From: Caballeronia sp. SEWSISQ10-4 2
GTDB taxonomy: Bacteria; Pseudomonadota; Gammaproteobacteria; Burkholderiales; Burkholderiaceae
Length of the DNA: 64,000 nt
NCBI RefSeq assembly: GCF_030464885.1
Contig: NZ_JALPRJ010000013.1
Span: forward strand, 62,001 to 126,000
Direction of reading: 5' to 3'
Part shown: piece by piece, positions 17,153-27,952 of the stretch
Position numbering within the stretch: position 1 is the stretch's first letter
Layout of the letters: each line of letters begins with the position of its first letter
Made by a program: the position numbers and the translations under genes
Notes under the pieces: model-generated
What the model saw: only the letters and a program-made list of their open reading frames with translations
Told to the model about the DNA's origin: nothing
Database searches by the model: none

Positions 17153-18937
17153 ATGAAATTCGTCATGCGAAACAAATTTTTCTGGGTATTCCTGCTGGTC
17201 GTATTCATGCTGCCGGTTCTGCCACAACCGGTCCGCATGCCCGAGTACTGGATCACGCTCCTGAATTACATCGGTTTGTATTCCATCGTCGCTATCGGGC
17301 TTGTGCTGCTGACGGGTATTGGCGGGATGACGAGCTTCGGTCAAGCGGCGTTTGTTGGTGTCGGCGCTTATTCGACGGCCTATCTGACGACGCAGTTCGG
17401 TCTGTCGCCGTGGCTCGCATTGATTGTCGGCGTGGTGCTGACGGCCCTGATCGCGCTGCTGCTCGGGATGGTGACCATGCGGCTGTCTGGCCACTTTCTA
17501 CCGCTCGGAACGATCGCTTGGGGGCTGTCGCTGTTCTTTCTGTTCGGAAATCTGGAGTTTCTCGGCAAATACGACGGCATCAACGGCATTCCGGTGCTCA
17601 ACCTGTTCGGCTGGCATCTGGAGTCCGGGCGATCGATCTATTACCTGATCTGGGTGGTCGTGTTGCTGTCAGTGGTGTCTGTTCAGAATTTGCTTAATAG
17701 TCGCCCTGGGCGTGCAATACGCGCGCTGCGCGGCGGCGGCACGATGGCCGAAGCCATGGGTGTGAATACCGCGTGGATGCGTGTGGTGATCTTCGTCTAT
17801 GCCGCCGTGCTGGCTGCGATTTCAGGCTTTCTGTACGCGCATTTGCAGCGAGCGGTGAATCCGACGCCGTTCGGTTTGAATCACGGCATTGAGTTCTTGT
17901 TCATGGCAGTGGTCGGCGGCGTGTCTCATGTCTGGGGTGCGGTTTTAGGCGCCACGATCCTCACCGTTCTTCAGGATTATCTGCAAACGCTGTTGCCGAA
18001 GCTGCTGGGCTCGAATGGTAATTTTGAGATCATCGTGTTCGGGATCTTGATGGTGTTGCTGCTTCAGTACGCCCGGCAAGGGGTTTGGCCGTTCGTGGCG
18101 CGTCTTTTCCCCAGTGGACCGCGCGCCCGCGCCCCGGAGCATGCTGAAGCGCTGCCCCAGCGGCCGAAGCCAACTATGGGCGAACCGTTGCTGGTCGTCG
18201 ATAAAGCCCGCAAGCAGTTCGGCGGTCTGGTCGCCGTCAACGACGTCAGTTTTCAGGTGCGGGCGGGCGAGATTATTGGCTTGATCGGACCGAACGGCGC
18301 GGGGAAATCGACGACGTTCAATCTGGTCACGGGCGTGCTGCAAGCAACGAGCGGCTCGATTACGTTCCAGGGTGAACGCATCGATTCGATGAGTTCACGT
18401 GAAATCGTCAAACGCGGCATTGGGCGGACGTTTCAGCACGTGCGCTTGCTATCGGGAATGACGGTTCTGGAGAACGTCGCGATCGGCGCTCATTTGCGTG
18501 GCAAGACTGGCGTATGGCGCAGCGTCGCCCGTCTGAACGCTGCCGAAGAAGCGCGGTTGATGGCCGAAGCGGCGAAACAGATCAAGCGGGTGGGTCTGGA
18601 AAAGCATCTCTACGACGAAGCGGGCAGTCTGGCGCTTGGGCAACAACGGATTCTGGAGATTGCTCGCGCGTTGTGCTGCGATCCGACTTTGCTATTACTG
18701 GACGAACCAGCTGCTGGTTTGCGCTATCAGGAAAAACAGCAGCTGGCGGATTTGCTGCGACGCCTGAAGGGTGAGGGCATGAGCATTCTGTTGGTTGAGC
18801 ACGATATGGATTTCGTGATGAATCTCACCGATCGCCTGGTGGTGATGGAATTTGGCACACGGATTGCCGAGGGGTTGCCTGAGGATGTGCAGAAAGATCC
18901 GGCAGTTTTGGAAGCTTATCTAGGTGGAGTGGACTGA
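17153..18937 (+). CDS. Fused Liv-type permease and ATPase (LivM-LivG)
   Basis: This 594-residue fusion has LivM-like membrane domain at residues 1 to about 325 ([21 protein letters not shown], coupling helix [17 protein letters not shown]). A linker rich in Arg, Ala and Pro follows (about 325-340). From about 341 there is a complete ABC ATPase with Walker [10 protein letters not shown], signature [12 protein letters not shown], Walker [12 protein letters not shown] and the switch His of VEHDMDF. GAGGAG precedes the start. An internal ATG at the domain border has no ribosome binding site, so one polypeptide is expected. The fusion fixes one ATPase per channel half. Confidence 0.93.
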   Translation: MKFVMRNKFFWVFLLVVFMLPVLPQPVRMPEYWITLLNYIGLYSIVAIGLVLLTGIGGMTSFGQAAFVGVGAYSTAYLTTQFGLSPWLALIVGVVLTALIALLLGMVTMRLSGHFLPLGTIAWGLSLFFLFGNLEFLGKYDGINGIPVLNLFGWHLESGRSIYYLIWVVVLLSVVSVQNLLNSRPGRAIRALRGGGTMAEAMGVNTAWMRVVIFVYAAVLAAISGFLYAHLQRAVNPTPFGLNHGIEFLFMAVVGGVSHVWGAVLGATILTVLQDYLQTLLPKLLGSNGNFEIIVFGILMVLLLQYARQGVWPFVARLFPSGPRARAPEHAEALPQRPKPTMGEPLLVVDKARKQFGGLVAVNDVSFQVRAGEIIGLIGPNGAGKSTTFNLVTGVLQATSGSITFQGERIDSMSSREIVKRGIGRTFQHVRLLSGMTVLENVAIGAHLRGKTGVWRSVARLNAAEEARLMAEAAKQIKRVGLEKHLYDEAGSLALGQQRILEIARALCCDPTLLLLDEPAAGLRYQEKQQLADLLRRLKGEGMSILLVEHDMDFVMNLTDRLVVMEFGTRIAEGLPEDVQKDPAVLEAYLGGVD

Positions 18938-19683
18938 TGGCCGATGCAATTCTCCAAGTCACCGGTTTGTCCGTTCGTTACGGCAAGGTCGAGGCACTCC
19001 ATGATGGGAAACTCACCGTTGGCGCAGGGCAGATCGTTTCGGTAATTGGGCCGAACGGCGCGGGCAAGTCGACATTGCTCAACGCAATCATGGGCGCGCT
19101 GCCTTCCACAGGTTATGCGAAGGGAATAGTCCGATATCTGGGCGAGGATATCTCCGCGCTGCCAATCGAGAGACGTGTTTCACGTGGAATGTGCTTGGTG
19201 CCGGAAAAACGCGAATTGTTTGCCGGCATGACAGTGGAAGACAACCTGGTTTTGGGTGCGTATCGACGAAAGCGTGCTGGTGAGCGCAATTTCCTCGATC
19301 AACTCGATCATGTGTTCGATTTGTTCCCGCGGTTAAAAGAGCGGCGGAAGCAGGCAGCTGGAACGTTATCAGGCGGTGAGCGGCAGATGCTTGCGGTTGG
19401 CCGTGCGCTGATGGGAAAGCCGGATCTGCTGATGCTTGATGAACCTAGCCTCGGGCTTGCACCGTTAATCGTAAAAGAGATCTTCCATATCATTAGCGCG
19501 CTTCGACAAACGGGCGTCGCTACGCTGCTAATCGAGCAAAACGCACGTGCTGCGCTGCAGATCTCTGATTACGGCTATGTGCTGGAAACGGGTGAATTCG
19601 CAATGGAAGGTGCCGCTAGTGAGTTAGCTCACAATCCAAAAGTGATCGAAACGTACTTAGGATTAGCGAAGAAGATGGCCTAG
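18937..19683 (+). CDS. Liv-type ABC transporter ATPase (LivF-like), second system
   Basis: This 248-residue ATPase has an intact Walker A (GPNGAGKST), signature [15 protein letters not shown], Walker [14 protein letters not shown] and the LivF-typical [11 protein letters not shown]. The ATG shares one base with the previous stop. Together with the fused ATPase domain it should form the nucleotide-binding pair. The coding sequence contains a near-parS word at 19176-19191. The gene ends 152 bp before mnmG; no hairpin terminator is seen between them. Confidence 0.92.
   Translation: MADAILQVTGLSVRYGKVEALHDGKLTVGAGQIVSVIGPNGAGKSTLLNAIMGALPSTGYAKGIVRYLGEDISALPIERRVSRGMCLVPEKRELFAGMTVEDNLVLGAYRRKRAGERNFLDQLDHVFDLFPRLKERRKQAAGTLSGGERQMLAVGRALMGKPDLLMLDEPSLGLAPLIVKEIFHIISALRQTGVATLLIEQNARAALQISDYGYVLETGEFAMEGAASELAHNPKVIETYLGLAKKMA
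19176..19191. other. Degenerate parS-like word inside the ATPase gene
   Basis: TGTTTCACGTGGAATG matches the parS palindrome at 13 of 16 bases: the left half is perfect and the right half is degraded. It encodes VSRGM in an ordinary ATPase segment, so chance or codon constraint could explain it. Confidence 0.3.
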
Positions 19684-19713
19684 CTCTTTCAAACTCGGCG
19701 AATTTCGATGGCG

Positions 19714-19729
19714 TGTTTCACGTGAAACA
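19714..19729. other. parS: parS centromere site (perfect)
   Basis: TGTTTCACGTGAAACA is a perfect 16-bp palindrome identical to the universal chromosomal parS sequence bound by ParB. It lies between the transporter operon and mnmG, about 3.6 kb from parB. Confidence 0.93.
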
Positions 19730-19784
19730 TGCCATTTTTTTCGCGTTAGCCGTTCGGCCTGAATCGTGGCAAAAGCTAACCGGC

Positions 19785-19790
19785 TATAAT
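19785..19790 (+). promoter_or_regulatory. Possible -10 element of mnmG
   Basis: TATAAT lies 46 bp before the mnmG start and 55 bp after a parS site. No good -35 hexamer is visible at 16-18 bp, so the promoter call rests on the -10 alone. Confidence 0.35.
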
Positions 19791-19835
19791 TCTTCGATAT
19801 CTCTTTCGAAGGTCCGCCAGTTCGCGCGGGAACCC

Positions 19836-21800
19836 ATGCTTTATCCAACTGAATTCGATGTGATCGTCGTCGGCGGCGGTCACGCTGGAACTGAAGCCGC
19901 TTTAGCCTCGGCCAGAATGGGCGCGGCTACGCTTTTGCTGACACATAACATCGAGACGCTGGGCCAGATGAGTTGCAATCCCTCGATCGGCGGGATCGGG
20001 AAGGGGCATTTGGTCAAGGAAATCGATGCCCTTGGCGGCGCAATGGCTGCGGCAACCGATGAAGCGGGCATCCAGTTTCGGATTCTGAACTCATCGAAGG
20101 GTCCGGCTGTCCGCGCCACGCGGGCACAGGCGGATCGCGTTTTGTATAAGCAAGCGATCCGGCATCGACTTGAGAATCAGCCCAATCTTTGGCTGTTTCA
20201 GCAGGCTGTGGACGATTTGATAGTCGAAGGCGATCGAGTCGTGGGCGCCGTGACGCAGGTTGGTGTGAAATTTCGCGCAAGGGCAGTGGTGCTGACGGCC
20301 GGGACGTTCCTCGACGGCAAGATTCATGTCGGTTTGAACAACTACACGGGCGGAAGAGCGGGGGATCCGGCGGCTGTATCACTATCGGCGCGGCTTAAGG
20401 AGCTTCGACTTCCGCAGGGACGGCTCAAAACGGGCACGCCGCCGCGTATCGATGGCCGCACTATCGACTATTCGAAGCTTGAGGAACAACCTGGTGACCT
20501 CGATCCGGTCCCGGTGTTCTCATTCCTTGGCCGCGTTGAGCAACATCCGCGGCAGGTGCCGTGCTGGGTGACGCATACCAATGAACGGACGCACGACATT
20601 ATTCGCGCTGGCCTCGACCGGTCGCCGATGTACACGGGCGTTATCGAAGGTGTCGGGCCGCGCTATTGCCCGTCGATCGAAGACAAGATTCACCGGTTCG
20701 CATCCAAGGATTCGCATCAAATCTTCCTGGAACCTGAAGGACTGACGACGAACGAGTTCTATCCGAACGGTATTTCGACGAGCTTGCCGTTTGATGTACA
20801 GCTTGAGCTGGTCCGTTCCATGAAGGGTTTGGAGCACGCGCACATCCTTCGGCCGGGCTATGCAATTGAATACGACTACTTCGATCCTCGAGCGCTCAAG
20901 GCGTCGTTGGAAACAAAGGCGATTGGAGGTCTGTTCTTCGCAGGGCAGATCAATGGCACGACCGGCTACGAGGAAGCCGCTGCGCAGGGCTTGCTGGCGG
21001 GTATTAACGCAGCGCTGCAGGTCAGCGGCAGGGATGCGTGGTGCCCGCGTCGCGATGAAGCCTATTTGGGTGTTCTAGTCGACGATCTGGTCACGCAAGG
21101 GGTGTCGGAGCCATATCGGATGTTCACTAGCCGCGCCGAATATCGCCTCTCGCTGCGTGAAGACAACGCCGATATGCGTTTGACCGAAGCCGGTAGGGCA
21201 CTCGGCGTCGTGGACGACACGCGTTGGAACGTTTTCAACGAAAAGCGCGACGCTGTTTCACGTGAAACACAGCGGCTTAAATCGACTTGGGTTAACCCTA
21301 AAACGTTGCCCGCTGAGGAAGCCATCGCATTGCTCGGCAAGCCGATTGATCATGAATACAGTCTGGCGGACTTGCTGCGTCGGCCGAACATCACTTACGC
21401 CGATGTTTGCGCATTGCGCGGTCATACATCTGGTCCGGAAACACCGCTTGCACAAGATCCGATCCTGCTCGGTCAGATCGAAGAGCAGATTGAGATTGCG
21501 GTGAAGTATCAGGGCTACATTGATCGTCAAGCTGGCGAAATCGAGCGCAACGGAACGCACGAGAATACGCGCCTACCGGAAGCGTTCGATTACGCAGAAG
21601 TGCGCGGACTTTCGTTTGAGGCACGTCAAAAGCTTATGCAACACCGTCCGGAGACGATCGGCCAGGCATCGCGGATCTCGGGTATCACACCGGCCACCAT
21701 TTCACTGCTCATGGTGCATCTCAAGCGAGCGATGGGCCGGCGCGACCAGGTAGCGGGGAATAGCAGGGACGGGCGTGGCAGCGCTCGCTCCGTCTCGTGA
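19836..21800 (+). CDS. mnmG: tRNA uridine-5-carboxymethylaminomethyl modification enzyme MnmG (GidA)
   Basis: This 654-residue FAD enzyme works with MnmE to modify the wobble uridine of certain tRNAs. The N-terminus [18 protein letters not shown] has the FAD-binding glycines. The family signature [12 protein letters not shown] and the C-terminal helical tRNA-binding domain are present. The frame is open 41 codons upstream, but the ATG at 19836 gives the standard N-terminus. A perfect parS lies inside the coding region near codon 473. The gene forms an operon with rsmG, parA and parB. Adjacency to these genes is a common origin-proximal arrangement. Confidence 0.97.
   Translation: MLYPTEFDVIVVGGGHAGTEAALASARMGAATLLLTHNIETLGQMSCNPSIGGIGKGHLVKEIDALGGAMAAATDEAGIQFRILNSSKGPAVRATRAQADRVLYKQAIRHRLENQPNLWLFQQAVDDLIVEGDRVVGAVTQVGVKFRARAVVLTAGTFLDGKIHVGLNNYTGGRAGDPAAVSLSARLKELRLPQGRLKTGTPPRIDGRTIDYSKLEEQPGDLDPVPVFSFLGRVEQHPRQVPCWVTHTNERTHDIIRAGLDRSPMYTGVIEGVGPRYCPSIEDKIHRFASKDSHQIFLEPEGLTTNEFYPNGISTSLPFDVQLELVRSMKGLEHAHILRPGYAIEYDYFDPRALKASLETKAIGGLFFAGQINGTTGYEEAAAQGLLAGINAALQVSGRDAWCPRRDEAYLGVLVDDLVTQGVSEPYRMFTSRAEYRLSLREDNADMRLTEAGRALGVVDDTRWNVFNEKRDAVSRETQRLKSTWVNPKTLPAEEAIALLGKPIDHEYSLADLLRRPNITYADVCALRGHTSGPETPLAQDPILLGQIEEQIEIAVKYQGYIDRQAGEIERNGTHENTRLPEAFDYAEVRGLSFEARQKLMQHRPETIGQASRISGITPATISLLMVHLKRAMGRRDQVAGNSRDGRGSARSVS
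21254..21269. other. parS: parS centromere site inside mnmG (perfect)
   Basis: This is a second exact TGTTTCACGTGAAACA, embedded in the mnmG reading frame, about 2.1 kb from parB. The encoded residues (AVSRETQ) are compatible with the protein. Confidence 0.93.
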
Positions 21801-22480
21801 TGCAGCGTGACGCCGGGGATACCGGACTACAAGCGCTTCTGGACGAAGGAATCGAGCAACTCGGCATTGCCGTCACGGACGCACAGCGCCAAAAGCTACT
21901 CGACTACGTGGCATTGCTGGGCAAGTGGAATGCGGTTTACAACCTGACCGCGATCCGCGATCCTCGCCAGATGCTGATTCAGCACATCCTCGATTCTCTC
22001 GCGATCATTCCCTTTATCACTCGCCGCACCGGGCCTCAATCAGCGCTAGACGTTGGCTCGGGCGGCGGTCTGCCGGGAATCGTCATGGCGATTGTCCTGC
22101 CCGACTGGCAAATCACGCTGAATGACATCGTTCACAAGAAAACGGCCTTCCAATCCCAGGCGAAGCTGCAACTTGGGTTGAGTAATCTGTCGGTTGTGAC
22201 GGGGCGTGTCGAGAATCTTCGGCCGGGAATCGAAGTCCCAAGTCTTTTCGATGTAATCGTCTCGCGCGCGTTCGCAGAACTCTCTGACTTCGTTACACTG
22301 GCGCGTCATCTGGTTGCCGGCAATGGTCGCATCTGGGCGATGAAGGGAATCAAGCCGGATGCCGAGATTGCTCGCCTTCCGGCCAACACGAAAGTCTGCT
22401 CTATCGAACGCCTCCGCGTGCCCATGCTCGACGCCGAGCGCCACCTGATCGAAATTGAAATCGGAGCGGCCCTACATTGA
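21800..22480 (+). CDS. rsmG: 16S rRNA (guanine527-N7)-methyltransferase RsmG (GidB)
   Basis: This 226-residue SAM-dependent methyltransferase acts on the 530 loop of 16S rRNA. The SAM-binding motif is [16 protein letters not shown], and the N-terminal [16 protein letters not shown] segment is characteristic. The ATG at 21800 shares a base with the mnmG stop; a GTG one codon earlier is also possible. It overlaps a potential TTG start of parA but not the ATG chosen for it. In this family loss of function gives low-level streptomycin resistance. Confidence 0.96.
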   Translation: MQRDAGDTGLQALLDEGIEQLGIAVTDAQRQKLLDYVALLGKWNAVYNLTAIRDPRQMLIQHILDSLAIIPFITRRTGPQSALDVGSGGGLPGIVMAIVLPDWQITLNDIVHKKTAFQSQAKLQLGLSNLSVVTGRVENLRPGIEVPSLFDVIVSRAFAELSDFVTLARHLVAGNGRIWAMKGIKPDAEIARLPANTKVCSIERLRVPMLDAERHLIEIEIGAALH

Positions 22481-22542
22481 ACACTGCAGTCGACATCTCA
22501 CGCGCGCCTGAAATCCAGACGGGAAAGAAGGGACACATCACG

Positions 22543-23313
22543 ATGGCAAAAATCTTCTGCGTCGCGAACCAGAAGGGCGGCGTCGGAAAAACGACGACGG
22601 CAGTTAATCTCGCGGCGAGCCTGGCAGCGCTCGACCAGCGCGTCTTGCTGATCGACCTGGACCCGCAGGGCAACGCCACGATGGGCAGTGGCATCGACAA
22701 AGCCGCCGTCGAGAACACCGTGTATGAAGTGCTGGTCAACGGTGTGACGGTGCGCGAAGCGTGCACCCGCACAGACGCCGTTGGATATGACATCTTGCCG
22801 GCGAATCGCGAGCTGGCGGGCGCGGAAGTGGAACTGGTCGGCGTGGAGAATCGCGAGCGCGTGCTGCGCCGTGCGCTGGAGGAAGTCTCGGCTGACTACG
22901 ATTTCATCCTCATCGATTGCCCACCGGCTTTATCGCTGCTCACGCTGAATGGTTTGTGCGCCGCCCACGGCGTCGTCATCCCGATGCAATGCGAATATTT
23001 CGCGCTCGAAGGCTTGTCCGACCTGGTCAACACGATCAAACAGGTCCACGCGAATTTGAACCGCGACCTGAAGGTGATCGGATTGTTGCGGGTCATGTTC
23101 GATCCGCGCATTACGTTGCAGCAACAGGTATCGGATCAATTGAAACAGCATTTCGGCGACAAACTCTTCGACGTCGTCATTCCCCGCAACGTCCGTCTGG
23201 CCGAAGCGCCTAGTTACGGTTTGCCGGGTGTCGTTTTTGATCGGGCATCGCGTGGCGCGCAGGCATATATCCAGTTCGGTACGGAAATGATCGAGCGCGT
23301 GCGCGCGCTTTAA
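22543..23313 (+). CDS. parA: Chromosome-partitioning ATPase ParA (Soj)
   Basis: This 256-residue deviant-Walker ATPase moves ParB-parS complexes during segregation. The N-terminus MAKIFCVANQKGGVGKTTT contains the deviant Walker A with the signature Lys11 and Lys16. Further motifs are LLIDLDPQGNAT and FILIDCPPALSLLT. The frame is open back to a TTG at 22477, but the ATG at 22543 follows a purine-rich stretch and starts the family exactly. It belongs to the mnmG-rsmG-parA-parB cluster, and parS sites lie upstream. Confidence 0.97.
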   Translation: MAKIFCVANQKGGVGKTTTAVNLAASLAALDQRVLLIDLDPQGNATMGSGIDKAAVENTVYEVLVNGVTVREACTRTDAVGYDILPANRELAGAEVELVGVENRERVLRRALEEVSADYDFILIDCPPALSLLTLNGLCAAHGVVIPMQCEYFALEGLSDLVNTIKQVHANLNRDLKVIGLLRVMFDPRITLQQQVSDQLKQHFGDKLFDVVIPRNVRLAEAPSYGLPGVVFDRASRGAQAYIQFGTEMIERVRAL

Positions 23314-23350
23314 TGGACAAAGCGTCAAGATGGCAGAGCGAGGAAGCAAG

Positions 23351-24280
23351 ATGAACGCGACGATGAAGAAGAAGGGCCTGGGACGCGGGCTGGAAGCCCT
23401 GCTGGGCGGCAGCTCGGATATCACCGAGGCTGTACGCAGCGAGGGCTTGCCGAACGTTTTGCGGCTCGACTCGATGCAGGCTGGCAAATACCAGCCGCGT
23501 ACGCGCATGGACGAAGGCGCGCTGCAGGAACTCGCCGCCAGCATCCGGGCGCAGGGCGTCATGCAGCCGATCCTCGTGCGTTCAATTGGTGACGACCGGT
23601 ACGAGATCATTGCCGGTGAGCGGCGTTTCCGCGCGGCGAAACTCGCGGGCCTGGAAGAAGTGCCGGTGCTGGTGAAAAACGTGCCGGATCAGGCTGCCGC
23701 GGCGATGGCGCTGATTGAAAACATCCAGCGCGAGGATTTGAATCCGCTGGAAGAGGCGCAAGGTATCCAGCGTCTACTCGATGAATTCGATTTCACGCAC
23801 GAGCAAGCGGCGGAATCGGTCGGGCGTTCGCGCAGTGCCGTATCGAATCTGCTGCGCTTGCTGAACCTCGCTACGCCGGTTCAAACCATGCTGCTCGCCG
23901 GCGATCTCGACATGGGCCATGCGCGTGCGCTGCTTGCCGTCGATGCCGCCACGCAGATCCAGTTGGCCAACCAGGTGGTCAACAAGCGCATGTCGGTGCG
24001 TGAGACCGAAAAGCTGGTTTCATCGACGACTAAAGAAGTGCCCGCCACGAAAGCGCGCGCAGCAAATGACGGCGGCCGCGACACGCGCCGGCTTGAAGAG
24101 GAGTTGTCCGACCTGCTGTCGGCCAACGTGAAGATCAAGATGGGCGGGCGAGGGCGCGGCAAGTTGCAGATCGATTTCGGCGATCTCGATGCACTCGAAG
24201 GTATTCTGGGACGTTTGCGCTCGGGCGTCGTCAACGGTAAACAGGCAAACACGGACAACGTATCAGCGGCGCAAGCGTAA
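23351..24280 (+). CDS. parB: Chromosome-partitioning protein ParB (Spo0J), parS-binding CTPase
   Basis: This 309-residue protein has the N-terminal KKKGLGRGLEALLGG peptide that stimulates ParA. The CTP-binding segment reads GERRFRAAKLAGL with IENIQREDLNPLEEA. A helix-turn-helix (AAESVGRSRSAVSNLLRLL) reads parS, and a C-terminal dimerisation domain ends the protein. The start at 23351 is preceded by GAGGAAG; an ATG seven codons upstream is less supported. It should load on the parS sites at 19.7 and 21.25 kb. Confidence 0.97.
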   Translation: MNATMKKKGLGRGLEALLGGSSDITEAVRSEGLPNVLRLDSMQAGKYQPRTRMDEGALQELAASIRAQGVMQPILVRSIGDDRYEIIAGERRFRAAKLAGLEEVPVLVKNVPDQAAAAMALIENIQREDLNPLEEAQGIQRLLDEFDFTHEQAAESVGRSRSAVSNLLRLLNLATPVQTMLLAGDLDMGHARALLAVDAATQIQLANQVVNKRMSVRETEKLVSSTTKEVPATKARAANDGGRDTRRLEEELSDLLSANVKIKMGGRGRGKLQIDFGDLDALEGILGRLRSGVVNGKQANTDNVSAAQA

Positions 24281-24284
24281 GCGG

Positions 24285-25424
24285 ATGCACTCGCCCGCGG
24301 ATGTGAAGCCGGCTCAGACGAGCCCGCTGTCGAAAGCGTGGGCGCTTGTCACGAAAGAGCCCGTGCTGGCGATTCTCGTTGCCGCGCTGATTGCGCTGCA
24401 GATCCTGCATTCCAAACCGTGGGCGTCGTTACCCGCGTTGATCGACTGGCAGACCGTGCTGACGCTCGCCGGCCTGTTGATAGTAACCAAGGCGGTGGAG
24501 TTGTCGGGCTTCCTCATGTGGATGGCCCACCGAGTCGTGCATCGGATTCACGGGGAACGCGGGCTTGCGTTTCTGTTGATCGGCCTTGCCGCCGTGCTTT
24601 CCACTTTGCTCACCAACGACGTCGCGCTGTTCGCCGTCGTGCCCTTGACCCTGTCGCTGCACAAACTCGCGCCGCTTCCCATCAAGCGCTTGGTGATCTT
24701 CATCGCGATCGCCGTGAATGCCGGTTCAATCCTTACACCGCTTGGGAATCCTCAGAATCTCTTCCTCTGGCAGACGAGCGGCGTGTCCTTCGGCCGCTTC
24801 GTGTGGGCGTTGCTGCCATTGTGCGCGGCGCTCATGGCGATGCTTTACGTGCTGGCCGCTGTGATGTTCCACAGCCGGCCGCTCGATCTTTCCGGCGATA
24901 CTGAAGCGCATTCCGTCGATATCCCGCTTTGCACGGTAGCGGGCATTGCGTTCATCGCTTTTGTGATTCTCGCCGATGCCCGTTACGCCAGCATCGGACT
25001 GGCCGCCATCGCACTTGGCTTCTTGTTGTGGCGACGTCAGGTCGTGTTGAAGATCGACTGGTTGCTGCTGCTGATCTTCGTGTTGATGTTCATTGTCCTG
25101 CGCAGCGTAGCTGCGTTGCCGTCAGTGCATCACGCGATAGCAAGCCTTGGCCTCGATTCGCCGCTCAAAGCGTATGCGGCGGGCGCTGTGTTGTCTCAAG
25201 GAATCAGCAACGTGCCAGCTGCGATCATGCTCGCTGAGTTTTCGAAAGACTGGCGGGCGCTGGCATTCGGCGTGAGCGTCGGTGGATTTGGCATCGCGAT
25301 TGGCTCGCTTGCGAATCTGATTGCCGTTCGACTCTCGGGCGAACGCGGCATGTGGGGCCCGTTTCACCTCATCTCCATTCCGTTCTGGATCGTTGCAGCG
25401 GCTGTTGGAGCGTGGCTCGTCTAG
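24285..25424 (+). CDS. Anion permease of the ArsB/NhaD (SLC13-like) superfamily
   Basis: This 379-residue inner-membrane protein has about ten hydrophobic helices. Typical ion-transporter segments are LLTNDVALFAVVPLTL, AVNAGSILTPLGNPQNLFLW and, in the second half, VLSQGISNVPAAIML. These two N-rich re-entrant motifs form the substrate site in the superfamily. The ATG at 24285 lies just 4 bp after parB. The transported ion is not clear (dicarboxylate, arsenite or Na+/H+ exchange are all known in the group). The frame overlaps the parB end only if an upstream start were used. Confidence 0.85.
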   Translation: MHSPADVKPAQTSPLSKAWALVTKEPVLAILVAALIALQILHSKPWASLPALIDWQTVLTLAGLLIVTKAVELSGFLMWMAHRVVHRIHGERGLAFLLIGLAAVLSTLLTNDVALFAVVPLTLSLHKLAPLPIKRLVIFIAIAVNAGSILTPLGNPQNLFLWQTSGVSFGRFVWALLPLCAALMAMLYVLAAVMFHSRPLDLSGDTEAHSVDIPLCTVAGIAFIAFVILADARYASIGLAAIALGFLLWRRQVVLKIDWLLLLIFVLMFIVLRSVAALPSVHHAIASLGLDSPLKAYAAGAVLSQGISNVPAAIMLAEFSKDWRALAFGVSVGGFGIAIGSLANLIAVRLSGERGMWGPFHLISIPFWIVAAAVGAWLV

Positions 25425-25595
25425 GCATCCAGAAAATGGTGCGGCGCACGCAACGCATTCCATGTCTTGCCGAAAAGCGACGTGAAACCGGCACGCATCC
25501 GGCGGTATTCAGACTCGTTGTCCACACAAGCGAAATCTCCATTCGGAGACGTGTTTTTAAGGCTCGTCCGCTTGATTTTTGATGGCCCTAAGCTA

Positions 25596-25624
25596 TTGAA
25601 TCTGTGACAACAATCGCTTACAAT
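25596..25624 (+). promoter_or_regulatory. Promoter of the ATP synthase operon
   Basis: TTGAAT and TACAAT are spaced 17 bp apart, with a predicted transcription start near 25631 and a leader of about 108 nt before atpI. The 25425-25738 stretch otherwise holds no gene I can support. Confidence 0.65.
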
Positions 25625-25738
25625 CCCCCGGATTTATCAGCTTGGCGACTCCGAAAGCGCAACGTAAGTATGAGGCTGAATCCAGCCACGAACGGACGGC
25701 AAATGCGCTGGCTGTAACTGACTTTAGTGAGATGTGTG

Positions 25739-26338
25739 ATGGCGGTGCGAGAGCAGGATCGAGCGCCGGAAGGCGGGCAAGATGGGCGCGATTCACGCCC
25801 TGCCGCGGATTTGACCGGACACAAGACACCCGGTTCAACGCCCAGCATCATTTCTTCTTCTGGTCAGCCGGGCCACGCGTCGGATCATCCATTCGACGAT
25901 TCGTGGGACGCTGAAGCACAAGATAACAAGACTGTTCCGCTCACGCGGGCAGAGGCGGAGACGCTGTTTGGTCCCGGAGTGAGTCGTCCATCGCGTGTCA
26001 CGCCGTTCAAGGTTGTGGCGGCGCAAATGGTTTTGTCCCTGTGTGCGACGTTGGCATGGTGGCTGTTCTACAGTCCACCGGGCGCTGCTGCGCTGTCCGC
26101 GTTCCTCGGGGGAGCGATTTGCTGGGTGCCGAGCGGATTGTTCGCTGCACGGTTGAGAGCGAAGAGCGGCGCCGAAACCATCGCAAGCTGGGTGATCGGC
26201 GAAGCAATAAAGATGGGCGCGACGATTGCGATGTTCGTGGCCATTGCGTACGGTTTCAAAGGCGTGTTGTGGGTGCCGCTGCTGGTGACGTACCTCATCG
26301 CGTTGAAGACGTACTGGATCGCGATGGCTTGGAAATAA
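25739..26338 (+). CDS. atpI: ATP synthase assembly/accessory protein I
   Basis: This protein of about 199 residues is the first gene of the atp operon. The C-terminal 110 residues hold four hydrophobic segments typical of AtpI (VVAAQMVLSLCATLAWWLF, FLGGAICWVPSGLFA, then two more). Family members help assemble the c-ring and may handle Mg2+. The first 75 residues are hydrophilic and low-complexity (Ser, Pro, Gly, Asp rich), so the true start could lie further in. The ATG at 25739 has only a weak AGTGAG before it. Confidence 0.85.
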   Translation: MAVREQDRAPEGGQDGRDSRPAADLTGHKTPGSTPSIISSSGQPGHASDHPFDDSWDAEAQDNKTVPLTRAEAETLFGPGVSRPSRVTPFKVVAAQMVLSLCATLAWWLFYSPPGAAALSAFLGGAICWVPSGLFAARLRAKSGAETIASWVIGEAIKMGATIAMFVAIAYGFKGVLWVPLLVTYLIALKTYWIAMAWK

Positions 26339-26532
26339 GGCGCGCGACATAGCGCACCCCGTAGCCTTGACGCGGCAGGTAAGTGACGTACCAACAGTAT
26401 CAGAGCAAATTAATACGTGCGGAGTAGCTCTCCTGCACGCGGGCTCGTGCCCTGCGAACCGACCACTGAATGGCGGATCGAGGATCACACGGGCGGCGGA
26501 AGATTTTCGACAATTTGGGTGGCTTTAACGTT

Positions 26533-27384
26533 ATGGCAGCTAGCGAAGGAACGCGCGCGATGGATCCGTCGGAGTACATCGCGCACCACTTGCAGAATCT
26601 TTCCACCTCGCAGCAGACGTCGATCTTCGATATCCACGTCTGGAATCTCGACACGCTTTTCTGGTCGATCCTGTGCGGACTTGTCACCATCCTGATCCTG
26701 GGTCTGGCGGCTCGCAAAGCAACGTCCGGCGTGCCGGGACGCTTCCAGTGCGCCATCGAGATGCTGGTCGAGATGGTGGAAGACCAGTCAAAGTCGATGA
26801 TCCACGGCAGCCGCCGTTTCATCGCTCCGCTCGCACTCACCGTGTTCGTGTGGGTCGCGCTCATGAATTCGCTCGACTTCATCCCGGTTGACCTGCCTAC
26901 GCGCGTGATTGGCTGGCTCGGTTTGTCCGAGACGTTCCCGCATATGCGGGTCGTCCCCACGGCTGACCTGAACGGCACGCTCGGCATTGCTATCGGCGTG
27001 TTCGTGCTGATGATTTACTACAACTTCAAGATCAAGGGCGCAGGCGGCTTCGTTCACGAACTGCTGTCCGCTCCGTTCGGCGCGCATCCGTTGCTGTGGA
27101 TCCCGAACCTTGCACTCAACATCATCGAGTTCGTCGCCAAGACGGTTTCCCTCGGCATGCGGCTATTCGGCAACATGTACGCAGGCGAGCTGTTGTTCCT
27201 GCTGATCGCGTTGCTCGGCAGCATGTGGCATTTCGGCGCGGACGCCTCTGTGCTCGGCTTTTTGGGCCACGTAGTTGCAGGGACGGTTTGGGCGATCTTC
27301 CACATTCTGATCGTGCTGCTGCAGGCGTTTATTTTCATGATGCTGACGCTGGTGTATCTCGGCCAGGCGCATGACTCGCACTAA
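26533..27384 (+). CDS. atpB: ATP synthase Fo subunit a
   Basis: This 283-residue membrane subunit forms the proton half-channels. The essential Arg lies in the segment [34 protein letters not shown] is also typical. The ATG at 26533 gives the family-like N-terminus [20 protein letters not shown]. An alternative ATG nine codons later has a better ribosome binding site (GAAGGAA). It follows atpI after 194 bp. Confidence 0.96.
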   Translation: MAASEGTRAMDPSEYIAHHLQNLSTSQQTSIFDIHVWNLDTLFWSILCGLVTILILGLAARKATSGVPGRFQCAIEMLVEMVEDQSKSMIHGSRRFIAPLALTVFVWVALMNSLDFIPVDLPTRVIGWLGLSETFPHMRVVPTADLNGTLGIAIGVFVLMIYYNFKIKGAGGFVHELLSAPFGAHPLLWIPNLALNIIEFVAKTVSLGMRLFGNMYAGELLFLLIALLGSMWHFGADASVLGFLGHVVAGTVWAIFHILIVLLQAFIFMMLTLVYLGQAHDSH

Positions 27385-27511
27385 GCCGCACTAAGTAGCT
27401 AAATCAGGCAGCAGGGAAGGCTCACAGTAGTTCGGTGAAACGCTGCAGAACACCGCAGCGGCGAACCAAAAGTCAGCAGAATCGTATCGAGTTTCAATTT
27501 TATAAATCTAG

Positions 27512-27814
<303 letters not shown>

Positions 27815-27952
27815 GGTTCCTCGGAAGTGTGCGCTTGAGCTTTTAGCGATCAAGCGCAGGACGGAACGTGCGACGGCGCTTAATCGATGCGATTTTTTCG
27901 ATGAGCGCCTTGCCGTTTCACTCTCCGGATTAGCAACGTTTAAGGAAACACC

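Noticed and set aside
26341..26532. Possible extra gene or regulatory RNA between atpI and atpB
   Set aside because: No structure or ribosome binding site stands out; the spacing is ordinary for atp operons.
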